Source of the DNA: Chloroflexi bacterium RBG_13_46_14
GTDB lineage: Bacteria > Chloroflexota > Dehalococcoidia > Dehalococcoidales > UBA2162
Direction: 5' to 3'
NCBI GenBank assembly: GCA_001796415.1
Contig: MGML01000031.1
Span: 6,442 to 12,251, forward strand
Length of the DNA: 5,810 nucleotides
Both the position numbers and the translations under genes were made by a program. Every line of letters starts with the position of its first letter. The stretch's first letter is position 1. Below, piece after piece: positions 5,720-5,810 of the stretch. The notes under the pieces were generated by a model. It worked only from the letters and a program-made list of their open reading frames with translations. It searched no databases and was not told the origin of the DNA.

Positions 5720-5810
5720 TGACACAGGAAAATTCTACCCTGAACTTTACCGCCAATGACCAGATGATTGTTGCGGCAGCTCATTTAATAAGAAATGAAG
5801 ACGCAGCCTA
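5719..5810 (+). CDS. Family I CoA-transferase subunit B, N-terminal fragment
   Basis: An ATG at 5719-5721 shares its A with the TAA stop of subunit A (TAATG), the arrangement of tightly coupled partner subunits. GGAGGAG at 5704-5710 lies 8 bases upstream, inside the end of subunit A. Thirty codons are readable before the window ends. They include NDQMIVAAAHLIRNEDAAY-like sequence (residues 13 on), which fits the first helix of the beta subunit (the family pattern is Met-hydrophobic-Ala-Ala followed by a charged helix and then a glycine-rich loop). The expected catalytic glutamate would be downstream and is not covered. The assignment rests on the short match plus the position after subunit A. 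Confidence 0.75.
   Translation, partial: MTQENSTLNFTANDQMIVAAAHLIRNEDAA

Noticed and set aside
1..5810. CRISPR arrays, insertion sequences, integrase genes or a defence island
   Set aside because: No regularly spaced repeats, no transposase or integrase motifs and no toxin-antitoxin or restriction proteins are seen; the NYN protein alone is not evidence of a defence system.

Overview
The window is an ordinary bacterial chromosome segment. Base composition is moderate, roughly mid-40s % G+C by eye. Promoters are sigma70-type, Shine-Dalgarno (SD) sites are AGGAGG-type, and a tRNA gene carries its CCA tail. The mix of an atypical URO-D-family protein, a glutaconate-type CoA-transferase and a NYN-LOTUS protein would suit an uncultured anaerobe. 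The N-terminal style of the URO-D protein reminds me of Dehalococcoidia (Chloroflexota). That placement is inference from memory; no marker gene here proves it.

Layout. 1-394: the 3' end of a plus-strand RNase H-fold (DEDD-type) exonuclease gene. 523-559: a strong intrinsic terminator between that gene and the next, which converges on it. 572-1909 (minus): a uroporphyrinogen-decarboxylase-superfamily protein that is neither HemE nor a canonical zinc-dependent methyltransferase. 2234-2980 (minus): a NYN-domain putative ribonuclease with a C-terminal OST-HTH/LOTUS-like region. 2981-3168: a compact divergent control region with two good sigma70 promoters and two inverted repeats. 3169-4092 (plus): an extended-SDR UDP-sugar 4-epimerase. 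4093-4423: no protein gene, but a degenerate 5' half of a tRNA-Asn-like gene. 4424-4499: an intact tRNA-Asn(GUU). 4500-4807: AT-rich leader DNA with two small hairpins. 4808-5719 and 5719-5810 (plus): subunit A and the first codons of subunit B of a family I CoA-transferase, with overlapping stop and start.

The genes form separate transcription units rather than one pathway. The only clear operon is the CoA-transferase A/B pair. The epimerase and the NYN protein share an intergenic control region and may be co-regulated, but nothing in the sequence links their functions. I found no CRISPR array, transposase, integrase or defence cassette. The points most worth a second look are the tRNA relic, the palindromes in the divergent promoter region and the non-canonical URO-D protein.
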